A stretch of DNA of 64,000 bases from Herbaspirillum sp. GW103 (GTDB lineage Bacteria > Pseudomonadota > Gammaproteobacteria > Burkholderiales > Burkholderiaceae_D). A program made the position numbers and the translations under genes. The stretch is taken from positions 310,001 through 374,000 of the forward strand of contig NZ_AJVC01000004.1 in NCBI RefSeq assembly GCF_000261365.1, written 5' to 3'. Of the stretch, positions 18,630-30,905 are shown in pieces; positions within the stretch are counted from its first letter, which is position 1, and every line of letters begins with the position of its first letter. A model generated the notes under the pieces. It searched no databases, had not been told where the DNA came from, and saw only the letters and a list, made by a program, of their open reading frames with translations.

Positions 18630-20254
18630 GGCTCCTGTTTGCCCCGGATCAGCGCTTCCGGATGCTGTTGCAGGTAATCGGTGAGGATACGGATCGAGGC
18701 CGCAGCCTTGGACAGTTCCTGCATGGTCTGGCGGATGTCCGACTGCAGCGGTGCATCATCGGAGAGCGTGCGCTCGGCGGCATTCAAGGTCTTGCGGGCA
18801 TCCTTCATGGTCGCCTGCATCTCCGGCGCGATGTCGTTGTTGATGTGTGCGGCCGTCTGCTCGGCCGTAGTCAAGGTCTTGTTCAAGGTCTTCAGAGTCG
18901 TCTGCAGATCGCGACCGATCTCGTCGAACGGTACCTTGGAGAGCTTGCCCGCAATGTCGGAGAGCTGCTTCTGCAGTTCGTCCAGGCTGCCCGGGATGGT
19001 CGGCAGCTCCAGCGGCACCTTGTCCGGATCGATCTGCGCCGGCTTGGCCTTGGGGAAGAAATCGATCGCCACATACAGCTGACCGGTCAGCAAGTTGCCA
19101 TTGCGCAGCTGCGCACGCATGCCGCGCTTGACCAGCATGCGCAACAACTGCGCGTTGGAACGGCGCTGCTCGCCGGTCTCTTCGTGGAAGCGGCGGCCCA
19201 AACGATCCGGATAGATCTGCACCAGCACCGGCATGCGGAATTCACCGCGCGCCTTGTCGTACTCCACGCCGATGCTCTTGACCTCGCCCAGCACCACGCC
19301 ACGGAAGTCCACCGCCGCACCCGGCTGCAGGCCGCGCAGGGACTGGTCGAAATACAGCAGGGCCGTTTGCGGCGCGCCATCCGGCTCCTTCATGGCAGTG
19401 CTTTCATCTTCCACCAGCGCATACTCGGTGCCCTCCTTGGCCGGTGGGCTCACGTGCTGTTCATCGCGCTCGCGGAAGGCGATGCCACCCAGCACCACCG
19501 TGGAGAGCGCCTGGGTGTGCAGCTTGAAGCCGCTGGCGTTGAGTTCCATGTCGAAGCCGCTGGCATGCCAGAAGCGCGAAGCCTGGGTGACAAACTTGTC
19601 GTAGGGCGCATTGACGAAGATGCGCAGGGTCACCCCCCGACCATCGCTGTCGAGGTCATAGGCGACTACCTGACCGACCTTGATGCGCCGATAGAAGATG
19701 GGCGAGCCGATATCCAGCGAACCCAGGTCATCGGTATGCAGCACGAACTGCCGTCCCGAGGCATCGCGCGTGACGATGGGGGGCTGCTCCAGGCCGACGA
19801 AGTCTTTCTTGGTCTCTTCCGAGACACCGGCATCGGCGCCGATGTAGGCCCCCGAAAGCAAGGTGCCCAGGCCCGAGATGCCCGAGGCGGCAATGCGCGG
19901 ACGCACCACCCAGAAACGCGTGTCCTCGGCATTGAAACCGGAAGCGTCCTGGTTGAGCTGGATGCCCACCAGCACGTGCGAACGATCGGCGGCCAGCTTC
20001 AGGCTCTGCACCTGGCCGATCTCGACATCCTTGTACTTCACCCTGGTCTTGCCGGCCTCCAACCCTTCTGCGGAACGGAAGCTGACCGTGACCATGGGGC
20101 CGCGCTCGACCAGGATCTTGGCCACCAGCGTCAGGCCGACGATGGCCGCAACGATGGGAATGAGCCACACCAGCGAGGGCAGCCAGTTGCGCTGGCGTGC
20201 GCGGCGCGGTTGCAGCAGCGCCGGCTTGTCATCGGAATGATCGGGTGGAGTCAT
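18626..20254 (-). CDS. pqiB: Intermembrane transport protein PqiB (MCE/MlaD repeats)
   Basis: A 542-residue protein with an N-terminal membrane helix (about residues 26-48, WLPSLVWLIPIVAAIVGLTL) and three MCE domains at roughly 50-140, 165-250 and 290-400. These are followed by a long helical tail with heptad-like LQTTLKTLNKTLTTAEQTA sequence. In E. coli PqiB forms a hexameric needle through the periplasm for lipid movement. The length matches E. coli PqiB (546). It lies between pqiA and pqiC with four-base overlaps on both sides. Confidence 0.93.
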   Translation of the reverse strand: MTPPDHSDDKPALLQPRRARQRNWLPSLVWLIPIVAAIVGLTLVAKILVERGPMVTVSFRSAEGLEAGKTRVKYKDVEIGQVQSLKLAADRSHVLVGIQLNQDASGFNAEDTRFWVVRPRIAASGISGLGTLLSGAYIGADAGVSEETKKDFVGLEQPPIVTRDASGRQFVLHTDDLGSLDIGSPIFYRRIKVGQVVAYDLDSDGRGVTLRIFVNAPYDKFVTQASRFWHASGFDMELNASGFKLHTQALSTVVLGGIAFRERDEQHVSPPAKEGTEYALVEDESTAMKEPDGAPQTALLYFDQSLRGLQPGAAVDFRGVVLGEVKSIGVEYDKARGEFRMPVLVQIYPDRLGRRFHEETGEQRRSNAQLLRMLVKRGMRAQLRNGNLLTGQLYVAIDFFPKAKPAQIDPDKVPLELPTIPGSLDELQKQLSDIAGKLSKVPFDEIGRDLQTTLKTLNKTLTTAEQTAAHINNDIAPEMQATMKDARKTLNAAERTLSDDAPLQSDIRQTMQELSKAAASIRILTDYLQQHPEALIRGKQEP

Positions 20255-21012
20255 GCGGTTTCCTGTGGCTTGTTGACGTTGTCATGGGGAGAAGCAGTAT
20301 CGGGGAGCGGCTGGCCAGGTGCAGGGAAGGCTTGATCGGTCTCGCGCTCGTCCCAGATGAGGCGCGGGTCAAAGGCCAGCGAGGCCAGCATGGTCAGCAC
20401 CACCACTGCGCCGAAGGCGGCGATGCCGATACCGGCGTGGATATTGGCAAAGCCGTGGATCTTGACCAGCCCGGTCAGGACCGAGACCACGAAAACATCC
20501 AGCATGGACCAGCGTCCGATGGCCTCGACCACGCGATACAGCCTGGCGCGTTGCAGACGGCGCCAGCGACTGCGGCGACGGGCCGAGAAAACCAGGATGC
20601 CCAGCGCCACCAGCTTGAACAGCGGCACCAGGAAACTGGCCACGAACACCACCAGCGCAAGGCCCCATTCGCCGGATGTCCAGAAATAGATGACGCCGGA
20701 GAGAATGGTGTCGCGCTGTTCATCGAACAGGGTACGGGTCACCATCACCGGCATCATGTTGGCCGGGATGTACATGATGCAGGCCGCAATCAGGAGCGCC
20801 CAGGTACGGGTGAGGCTATCGATCTTGCGTACGTGCAGCCGCGCATGGCACACGCCGCAAGCTTGATGGGGCTGGGCCCCTTCCCACACGGTGCCGCAGT
20901 GATGGCAGCCGATCACGCCCAGCGCAGCGGCATCCTGCACGGGCAGGTCTTCATCCGGCTCTTGAGTGAGGTCGGGCGCATGCGATGTCACCTGGCGGGT
21001 GAAGAAGCTCAT
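20251..21012 (-). CDS. pqiA: PqiA family protein, second half-size subunit
   Basis: A 253-residue protein. Near residues 38-60 there is a zinc-ribbon-like set, CHHC and CGVC, then four membrane segments at about 75-95, 122-142, 165-185 and 195-220. The core resembles one PqiA domain: MYIPANMMPVM, then SGVIYFWTSGEWGLALVVFVASFLVPL. E. coli PqiA has two such domains in one chain of about 417 residues; here they are separate genes. Overlaps pqiB and the first pqiA gene by four bases each. Confidence 0.9.
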   Translation of the reverse strand: MSFFTRQVTSHAPDLTQEPDEDLPVQDAAALGVIGCHHCGTVWEGAQPHQACGVCHARLHVRKIDSLTRTWALLIAACIMYIPANMMPVMVTRTLFDEQRDTILSGVIYFWTSGEWGLALVVFVASFLVPLFKLVALGILVFSARRRSRWRRLQRARLYRVVEAIGRWSMLDVFVVSVLTGLVKIHGFANIHAGIGIAAFGAVVVLTMLASLAFDPRLIWDERETDQAFPAPGQPLPDTASPHDNVNKPQETA

Positions 21013-21650
21013 GCACCGACCTCCTTGTCACCGTATTGCCCGGCTTGCTGCTGCTCCCACACGTGCCAGAGGTAGCGTGGATTGAAAGACACCACGACCG
21101 TCAGCAGCACCGTCAGTCCACCGAAGGACCACAAGGCCGGACCGGGGATGACCTCGGCCATGTTGGACAGCTTGATCAGCGCCACCAGCACGCCCAGCAT
21201 GAACACCTCGATCATGCCCCAGGGCCGTGCCACCTGCATGAGCCGCAGCAGCAGCACGAAGCCGGGCGGACGTGACTGGCGTCCCCCCGGCAGCAATAGG
21301 TAGAGCAACACCCCCAGCTGGATCAGCGGGAACAGCAAGGTCGTGGCCAGCACCAGCAGGGCCACCTCCGACATGCCGTCACGGGTCAACGCCACCACCG
21401 CACCGATCAGCGTGGTCTGGCTGGAGAGCCCCTGCAGCTCGATGGTCACGATGGGAAAGGCATTGGCGATCACGAACAGGATCAGCGCAGCAATGGTCAG
21501 CGGCAGCAGGTGCTGCAGGCGGCGACCGGTATCACGCTCCAGTTCGGCGCCACAACGCAGGCAGCGGGCGACCTCGCGCTCGCCCAGCGTCATGCGCTGG
21601 TAGACGGCGTCGCATTCTTCGCAAACGATGAGGTCGGTACGTTTCTGCAT
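21009..21650 (-). CDS. pqiA: PqiA family protein, first half-size subunit
   Basis: A 213-residue protein and the first gene of the pqi operon. It opens with CEEC (residues 10-13) and CLRC (about 35-38), a zinc-ribbon-like pair. Four membrane segments follow, with IANAFPIVTIELQG and the conserved GMIEVFMLGVLVALIKL. It corresponds to the N-terminal half of E. coli PqiA. Together with the downstream gene it should form the inner-membrane part of the PqiABC lipid-transport path. No clear promoter was found in the 308 bases upstream. Confidence 0.9.
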   Translation of the reverse strand: MQKRTDLIVCEECDAVYQRMTLGEREVARCLRCGAELERDTGRRLQHLLPLTIAALILFVIANAFPIVTIELQGLSSQTTLIGAVVALTRDGMSEVALLVLATTLLFPLIQLGVLLYLLLPGGRQSRPPGFVLLLRLMQVARPWGMIEVFMLGVLVALIKLSNMAEVIPGPALWSFGGLTVLLTVVVSFNPRYLWHVWEQQQAGQYGDKEVGA

Positions 21651-21958
21651 GGATGTTGGCGGTTATTGACTATCCCTCCGGGGTGGCGGAGGCGTCGGCA
21701 TTCTGTTGTTTGTTCTTCGTGGCAGGCGACGCAGAGACCGGTGCCGGCGCAACAAGTCAACCCTGGTTGGCAAAAGGACTACTGCAGCGCTCGGTTTGGA
21801 GCATTTTCACCCGGCGGCGTTCCATCCTCACAAGGAATTGATATGGCAGCAATGCAGATAAATGACCAACCGGTTATTAACAAGACGATTCTAGCAACGA
21901 ATTTATTGGAATGTGCCTTTCTTTTACGTGTGTCAACCGTGTGTAAAAAAGATAGCCC
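21651..21958. other. Intergenic, no gene seen
   Basis: Divergent gap between the pqi operon and the leu leader. AT content rises towards 21850-21950. No ORF with coding character, no hairpin with a T run, and no convincing minus-strand promoter for pqi was found. Confidence 0.5.
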
Positions 21959-21988
21959 TTGACAAGCGGATGCCCAATCTTCTACATT
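21959..21988 (+). promoter_or_regulatory. Promoter of the leu leader and leuA
   Basis: A perfect TTGACA (21959-21964), an 18-base spacer and TACATT (21983-21988). The expected start site (about 21994-21996) coincides with the leader peptide's ATG at 21995. Confidence 0.7.
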
Positions 21989-21994
21989 GCTCGG

Positions 21995-22087
21995 ATGAAC
22001 TCCGCAGCAACCACCTCCATCCGCCACAACAGCGCCAGCAGCCTGCTAGCGTTGCTATCGGTGTCGCTACTACTAGCCTCGCGCTAA
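21995..22087 (+). CDS. Leucine-rich leader peptide of leuA (attenuator)
   Basis: A 30-codon ORF beginning MNSAATTSIRHNSASS and ending LLALLSVSLLLASR before TAA. Seven of its last fourteen codons are Leu, five of them CTA, a codon otherwise little used in this GC-rich window. Leader peptides of this kind make ribosomes stall when charged leucyl-tRNA is scarce and so control downstream leucine genes. No Shine-Dalgarno precedes the ATG, and the promoter at 21959-21988 would start transcription on or beside it, so the message may be leaderless. leuA follows 354 bases downstream. A longer ORF in another frame (21913-22317) overlaps it and looks spurious. Confidence 0.75.
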   Translation: MNSAATTSIRHNSASSLLALLSVSLLLASR

Positions 22088-22271
22088 AATCCGTTTTCCT
22101 GTCGTATCCGCTGACTTCACGCGATCCGGCAAACCCACAAAATCCAGCAGGTCCGGCAGTACAACCAGGCAGTGACGCGCGTTCCATGATGAAAGCCGAC
22201 GTCGCCGCCCACCAGGCCAAGCATATGTATTCGATGATCCGCACAATCTGCAACCAGCGCGCGCAACTGCC

Positions 22272-22357
22272 CCAGGCAGGCGCCCCGCTGCGGGAGATGC
22301 CGCCTCTGGCTCTATGAAGGGTTGCCTGGCCACGCGCTCGTGGCAGCCAGGCAACCC
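22272..22357 (+). promoter_or_regulatory. Mutually exclusive hairpins between leu leader and leuA
   Basis: GGGTTGCCTGGC (22319-22330) pairs with GCCAGGCAACCC (22346-22357), extended inward by CACG/CGTG. An upstream CCAGGCA (22272-22278) can instead pair with TGCCTGG (22323-22329), giving the alternative fold expected of an attenuator. No T run follows the downstream hairpin, so a classical intrinsic terminator is not present here. Confidence 0.5.
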
Positions 22358-22374
22358 GATCGGCCACATCTGAC

Positions 22375-24145
<1,771 letters not shown>

Positions 24146-24186
24146 AACGGAATCCGGCCGGCGATCCCGGCCGCTTTCTGAACGCG

Positions 24187-24213
24187 ACGCCGCCCTACCG
24201 GGCGGCGTTGTTG
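24187..24213 (+). terminator. Terminator after leuA
   Basis: ACGCCGCCC (24187-24195) and GGGCGGCGT (24200-24208) form a 9-bp stem with a TACC loop, followed by TGTTGC, a weak T tract. Confidence 0.6.
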
Positions 24214-24398
24214 CATCCCCCTCCCCCGCCCTCTTGCCGTCTGACGCCGTTGCACGGCCGCCACGTTGATGCGCGGCAATCTGCGCTGATCCTCGTTTTC
24301 CCTGACGCCGGACAAGTTCGCAGAATTTACGTGTGCCAAACGTTCTCAATGTACGTAACTGGCTTATTATTGCTTCCTGGTCGTCATACCAGTTAAAA

Positions 24399-24417
24399 GT
24401 CACATGCCACGTGTGAC
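24399..24417. promoter_or_regulatory. Inverted repeat upstream of the chemoreceptor gene
   Basis: GTCACA (24399-24404) and TGTGAC (24412-24417) flank seven bases, 46 bp before the chemoreceptor ATG. It could be an operator. No flagellar sigma-28 promoter was recognised in the 24146-24462 gap. Confidence 0.35.
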
Positions 24418-24462
24418 ATCTCTCATCAGCAAGCCGCATCCACATTTTTCGGGGGGAAAATC

Positions 24463-26208
24463 ATGCGCTTCAACAATCTCAGCATTTCCATACGACTCAC
24501 ACTCGCGTTCTCGGTACTGATCCTGGTGATCGCCGCCATCGTCACGCTGGGCCTGGCCCGCTTGAGCAACATCAACCAGGCGCTGGACCTGGTGGTCAAT
24601 GACCGCTACAAGAAGATCGACATCATCAACAACATTTCCGGCAGGGTCGACGATGTCGCCATTTCACTGCGCAACCAGCTGCTCATGAGCGATCCGGCGC
24701 AGATTGCCAATGAGCAAAAGAATATCGAGCGCCTGTCCGCAGAGAACACCAAGCTCTACGATGAACTGGGCAGCCTGATCGTCAATGCGGAGGCCCGCGC
24801 CAAGTTCGAAAAGGTCACGCAAACGCGCAAGAGCTACGCCGCCCTGCGCAAGGAGATCGACCGTCTCTACAACAGTGGCGAGAAGGATGCCGCCATCAAG
24901 CTCATGCTGGAGCAGATGATGCCGCTGCAGAAAGTCTATTTCGGCCATCTCGATGCGCTCTCGGACATGCAGCAGAAACTGATGGATCAGTCGGTTGCCG
25001 ATGCCGAAGCCATCTACAGCTCCACCCGTACCATCATGCTGGTCTCCGGCCTCCTCTCGGCGCTGTTCGCCGCCTTCATCGCCTGGACCATCTCGCGCAG
25101 CATCACCCGTCCGCTCAGCCGTGCCGTGGAAGTGGCCGAGACCGTGGCGGCGGGGGATCTGACCGCCGTCATCGCCGCCCACTCCAACGATGAAACCGGC
25201 CGACTGCTGCAGGCGCTGGCGGCCATGAACCAGAAGCTCAAGGCCATCGTGCAGGAGGTGCGGCGCGGTACCGACTCCATGGTCACCGCCTCGACCCAGA
25301 TCGCCAGCGGCAACCTGGACCTGTCCTCGCGCACCGAGGAGCAGGCCAGCGCCCTGGAAGAAACCGCCTCCTCGCTGGAACAGCTGACCTCCAGCGTCAA
25401 ACAGAATGCCGACCACACCCGCAAGTCCAGCGAGCTGGCCGGCAACGCCACGCAAGTGGCCAACCAGGGCGGCCAGACCGTCAAGCAGGTGGTGCAGACC
25501 ATGGGCGCCATCAATGATTCCTCGCGCAAGATCGTGGACATCATCTCGGTCATCGACGGCATCGCCTTCCAGACCAACATCCTGGCGCTGAATGCCGCCG
25601 TGGAGGCAGCACGCGCAGGGGAACAGGGCCGCGGCTTCGCGGTGGTGGCGTCGGAAGTGCGCGGCCTGGCCCAGCGTTCGGCCACCGCCGCCAAGGAAAT
25701 CAAGGAACTCATCAATGATTCCGTCGGCCAGGTCACGGCCGGCACTGAACTGGTGGCACAGGCCGGCAGCACCATGGATGAGGTGGTCCACAGCATCGAG
25801 CAGGTCAGCCACATCGTCGGGGAAATCTCGGCCGCCACGCGCGAGCAGAGCGATGGCATCGAGCAGGTCAACCAGGCCATCATGCAGATGGACAACACTA
25901 CCCAGCAGAATGCCGCGCTGGTGGAGGAAGCCGCCGCCGCCGCGCAGGCCTTGCAGGATCAGGCGCAGCGACTGCTGGAACTGGTGAGCGTGTTCCGTCT
26001 CGATGACCTGGGCACGGCACCCGCACCGGCTCCCGTGGTGCGCGCCGCACCGTTGCGCACGGCGACACCGGCATCGACGACGGCCCTGCCGGGCAAGCCT
26101 GCCGCCACCAAGCCGCCCGCAGTCCGCGCCGCGGCTGCCGCGCCGGCACCACGCGCGCTTCCGGCCACCACCAAGGAAGGCAAATCGGAAGAGTGGGAAA
26201 CCTTCTGA
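24463..26208 (+). CDS. Methyl-accepting chemotaxis protein (4HB sensor)
   Basis: A 581-residue transmembrane receptor preceded by a strong GGGGGG ribosome site. TM1 covers residues about 11-30. The periplasmic part (about 31-185) looks like a four-helix-bundle ligand domain. TM2 is about 187-208, then HAMP to about 263. The cytoplasmic signalling bundle has the hairpin tip [36 protein letters not shown]. An Ala/Pro-rich linker leads to the C-terminal EWETF, the CheR/CheB docking pentapeptide, so this is a full-service receptor able to recruit the adaptation enzymes. The ligand cannot be told from sequence. Confidence 0.94.
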   Translation: MRFNNLSISIRLTLAFSVLILVIAAIVTLGLARLSNINQALDLVVNDRYKKIDIINNISGRVDDVAISLRNQLLMSDPAQIANEQKNIERLSAENTKLYDELGSLIVNAEARAKFEKVTQTRKSYAALRKEIDRLYNSGEKDAAIKLMLEQMMPLQKVYFGHLDALSDMQQKLMDQSVADAEAIYSSTRTIMLVSGLLSALFAAFIAWTISRSITRPLSRAVEVAETVAAGDLTAVIAAHSNDETGRLLQALAAMNQKLKAIVQEVRRGTDSMVTASTQIASGNLDLSSRTEEQASALEETASSLEQLTSSVKQNADHTRKSSELAGNATQVANQGGQTVKQVVQTMGAINDSSRKIVDIISVIDGIAFQTNILALNAAVEAARAGEQGRGFAVVASEVRGLAQRSATAAKEIKELINDSVGQVTAGTELVAQAGSTMDEVVHSIEQVSHIVGEISAATREQSDGIEQVNQAIMQMDNTTQQNAALVEEAAAAAQALQDQAQRLLELVSVFRLDDLGTAPAPAPVVRAAPLRTATPASTTALPGKPAATKPPAVRAAAAAPAPRALPATTKEGKSEEWETF

Positions 26209-26226
26209 GAGGTCAAAGTCGGTACC

Positions 26227-26256
26227 GCCACCAGGGCCGGCTGCGGCCCTGGTGGC
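26227..26256. terminator. GC-rich hairpin between convergent genes
   Basis: GCCACCAGGGCC and GGCCCTGGTGGC form a 12-bp perfect stem around a 6-base loop, between the chemoreceptor and egtB stops. The T tract is poor, so it may act as a weak terminator or as 3'-end protection. Confidence 0.5.
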
Positions 26257-26280
26257 GGCTTGAAGACGCAAGCAAGGCCA

Positions 26281-27633
26281 TCAGCCCTGGCGGGCCAGGC
26301 GTATGCCGCTGACCTGCCAGCGTGCGCTGGCCGGGAAGAAATTGCGATAGGTCAACCGTGCATGGTTCAGCGGCGTGGCCGAAGATGACCCACGCAGCAC
26401 GTACTGGTTGACCATGAATTTGCCATTGTATTCACCTACCGCACCCGGTGCGGCGGTGAAGCCGGGGTAAGGCCCATAGCTGCTGCTGGTCCACTGCCAG
26501 GCCACGCCAAAAAATTCACGTCCGCGCCCATGCAGCCGCGCGGCTGCATGTTCCCACTCGGCCTCGGTCAACAGACGGGCCTGAGCCCAGCGGGCATAGG
26601 CATCGGCCTCGTAATACGAGAGATGCACGGCAGCCCGATGCGGCTGCAAGGGCTGTACGCCATACTCGGTGAATTCGCGCCACTGGCCGTCGGCGCCGCG
26701 GCGCCAGTACAGGGGATGCGACAAGCCAGCCTGCCGCTTCCATTCCCATCCCTCGGACAACCACAGTGCGGCATCGTCATAACCGCCCGCCTCAACGAAG
26801 GCCAGGTATTCGGCATTGTTCACCAGCCGCGAAGCGCACTGGTAGGGCTCGACGAACTGGCGATGGCGCGGCGTCTCGTTGTCGAAGCAAAAGCCGCCAC
26901 CGGCATGACCGATCTCGACGATACCGGCCTCGATGCGATGCCAGCGCAGCGCCAGCTCGGCCGGGTCGTCCAGCTGCAGGTTCATCGGCAGGGGTTGATA
27001 GGCCGGTTGCAGCGGGTTCATCGACAGCAGGAACTTGATGTCGGTGAGCATCAGCTCCTGATGCTGCTGCTCGTGCTGCATACCCAATTCCAGCAGCGCA
27101 AGGAAACCCGACAGTTGCGGATGCGCGCTGCCCGCTTCGCCGGGTTCCGACTCCAGGGCATCGATGAGCAGCAGCATGCGTGCATCGACCTGCTCGCGAT
27201 AGGCCAGCACCTCCTCCAGCGCGGGCCGCGTGAGCAACCCGCGCTGCGGACGCGGAAACTTCTCGCCCACGCCCTCGTAGTAGGAATTGAAGAGCACGCG
27301 GAACTGCGGATGGAAGGGCGTAAAGCCGCTCTGGAAACGCTCCAGCAGGAAGGTTTCGAAGAACCAGGTGGTGTGGGCCAGGTGCCACTTGACGGGGCTG
27401 GCATCCGGCATGGCCTGCACGCAGCAATCCTCGGCCGAGAGCGGTTCGGCGATGAGCAGGGACTGCCGGCGCAGGCGCCGGTAACGGTCGCCCAGGCGCT
27501 CGCGCGGGCGTTGATGGAGGTGCTGGACGGCAGCGTCGATGACGGCATCGATGGTGGCAGCGGTGGCGGCAGTGACGACGGCCTGGTCGTCTTCGCCTTG
27601 CGTGGTGGTGTCCTGGGTAATGACGGAAGGCAT
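26281..27633 (-). CDS. egtB: Ergothioneine biosynthesis protein EgtB (hercynine sulfoxide synthase)
   Basis: A 450-residue protein. The Met ending at 27633 is preferred because AGGAG lies just upstream; the frame runs open to 27678. An N-terminal DinB-like domain holds the iron ligands: HLAHTTWFFETF (first His) and MQHEQQHQELML (HxxxH). The C-terminal half is an FGE-sulfatase domain with EWEHAAARLHGRGREFFGVAWQWTSS. It couples hercynine to a thiol donor (cysteine or gamma-glutamylcysteine) using O2 and Fe(II). It follows egtD by 45 bp on the same strand. No EgtA or EgtC is nearby. Confidence 0.92.
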   Translation of the reverse strand: MPSVITQDTTTQGEDDQAVVTAATAATIDAVIDAAVQHLHQRPRERLGDRYRRLRRQSLLIAEPLSAEDCCVQAMPDASPVKWHLAHTTWFFETFLLERFQSGFTPFHPQFRVLFNSYYEGVGEKFPRPQRGLLTRPALEEVLAYREQVDARMLLLIDALESEPGEAGSAHPQLSGFLALLELGMQHEQQHQELMLTDIKFLLSMNPLQPAYQPLPMNLQLDDPAELALRWHRIEAGIVEIGHAGGGFCFDNETPRHRQFVEPYQCASRLVNNAEYLAFVEAGGYDDAALWLSEGWEWKRQAGLSHPLYWRRGADGQWREFTEYGVQPLQPHRAAVHLSYYEADAYARWAQARLLTEAEWEHAAARLHGRGREFFGVAWQWTSSSYGPYPGFTAAPGAVGEYNGKFMVNQYVLRGSSSATPLNHARLTYRNFFPASARWQVSGIRLARQG

Positions 27634-27678
27634 CCGGTCTCCTGCAAGAATCATTGAATCAATATGGGCCAGCGCCAC

Positions 27679-28674
27679 CTAGCGCGCCTGCGCATGGCAG
27701 ACCGCGAACCAGCGCCGCTGGTCAAACCACAGGCGGCAATTGCCGAATCCGGCTTCTTCCAGCAGGTCCAGGATGTCCTGCTCGGTGAACTTGTGGCTGT
27801 ATTCAGTATGGATGCGCTCGCCCTGATGGAAGGTGCGGCGTCCGCCCGGCCAGCGCACGATCAGGTCGCGCCGCGCTTCGAGGTGCATTTCGATGCGCTG
27901 CTGGCGGCCGTTGTAGAAGGCCACGTGGCGCCAGTCGCGGGGGCTGAAGTCAGCCCCGATCAAGCCGTTCACATGGTTGAGCAGGTTCAGGTTGAATGCC
28001 GCTGTCACACCGATGGCATCGTCATAGGCCGCTTCCAGCACGCGCGCATCCTTGACCAGATCCAGCCCGATGAGAATGCCGCCATCGCTGGCACCGGGCG
28101 GCAAGGCCGCACGCACCCGGCGCAGGAAGTCCAGCGCCTGGCGTGGATCGAAGTTGCCCAGCGAGGAACCGGGATAGAAGAACAGGCGGCGTTGCTGTCG
28201 CACCGTTTCCGGCAGTGCCAGCGTGGCGGAGAAATCCATCGCCAGCGGCAACATGGGCAGTTGCGGGAAGCGCTCCTGCAAGCCGGCCACCGACTGGTGC
28301 AGGAAATCGGTGGAGATATCCACCGGCACATATTGTTGCGGCTGCAAGGCCTCGAACAGCGCGGCGGCCTTGGCGCAATTGCCGGCGCCCAAGTCGATCA
28401 AGGTACAGCCCTGGCCGATGGCCTGCGCCATGGTCTGCTGATGGGCGGCGAAGATGGCGGCTTCGGTACGGGTGGGGTAATACTCGGGCAGAGCACAGAT
28501 GGCTTCGAAGAGCTTGCTGCCCAGCGCATCATAGAAATATTTGGGTGAGATGGCCGCCTCGGCGGCGGTGAGCCCGGCCAGCAGTTCATCATGTGATGTG
28601 CGCTCTGCTGGCGCGGCCTCCCGGCGGGAGGGGATCAGTGCGGGTTGGGCCAAGCGAATCTCCTTGCCTGTCAT
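27679..28674 (-). CDS. egtD: L-histidine N-alpha-methyltransferase EgtD
   Basis: A 331-residue SAM-dependent enzyme of the Methyltransf_33 family. The Met ending at 28674 (MTGKEIRLAQ) is chosen; upstream residues in the open frame look non-coding. Features: SPKYFYDALGSKLFEAICALPEYYPTRTE, the glycine motif LIDLGAGNCAK, and FFYPGSSLGNFDP with downstream GLDLVKD. It trimethylates histidine to hercynine, the first step of ergothioneine synthesis, and is first in the egtD-egtB pair. Product: a thiol antioxidant. Confidence 0.93.
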   Translation of the reverse strand: MTGKEIRLAQPALIPSRREAAPAERTSHDELLAGLTAAEAAISPKYFYDALGSKLFEAICALPEYYPTRTEAAIFAAHQQTMAQAIGQGCTLIDLGAGNCAKAAALFEALQPQQYVPVDISTDFLHQSVAGLQERFPQLPMLPLAMDFSATLALPETVRQQRRLFFYPGSSLGNFDPRQALDFLRRVRAALPPGASDGGILIGLDLVKDARVLEAAYDDAIGVTAAFNLNLLNHVNGLIGADFSPRDWRHVAFYNGRQQRIEMHLEARRDLIVRWPGGRRTFHQGERIHTEYSHKFTEQDILDLLEEAGFGNCRLWFDQRRWFAVCHAQAR

Positions 28675-28967
28675 GGGGTTGGGATGATGCGGATGCCTGC
28701 TGCTGCGCTGCGCCGGTCGAGCTGATCGCGCTCGAATCCGCATACTGTAGCAGGGCAAGGCAGGCAAGCAATGGCTGACGAACAACATCGCGTTGTGAGA
28801 CAAGCTGCGCGATGTCTGCACGGACTGTCTATACTTATGCCTCTTCCGATTAAGGCAAGCCCGGTTGGTTCAACGCAACCCGCAGTTTTTCCCGGCGTTG
28901 ACCGGCGACTCTGGCCGTGCGGCAACATGCACGCAACGATTGGCCCGGCAGCCTCAACAGCTCATCC

Positions 28968-30809
<1,842 letters not shown>

Positions 30810-30905
30810 GGCATACGGCGGGGGCCGCCGACGCAATTTGAAGAAATCCCCTAGACTGCGCATCTCGGCATCTTCCCGATGCCATGACATGACAGGAGTT
30901 CTTGC

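Noticed and set aside
21913-22317. 134-codon ORF upstream of leuA
   Set aside because: Overlaps the leucine leader in another frame, mixes unrelated composition and starts before the strong promoter; the Leu/CTA-rich short ORF explains the region better.
22319-22357. Classical intrinsic terminator before leuA
   Set aside because: The hairpin is strong but is followed by GATCGGCC instead of a T run, so I list it only as a regulatory fold.
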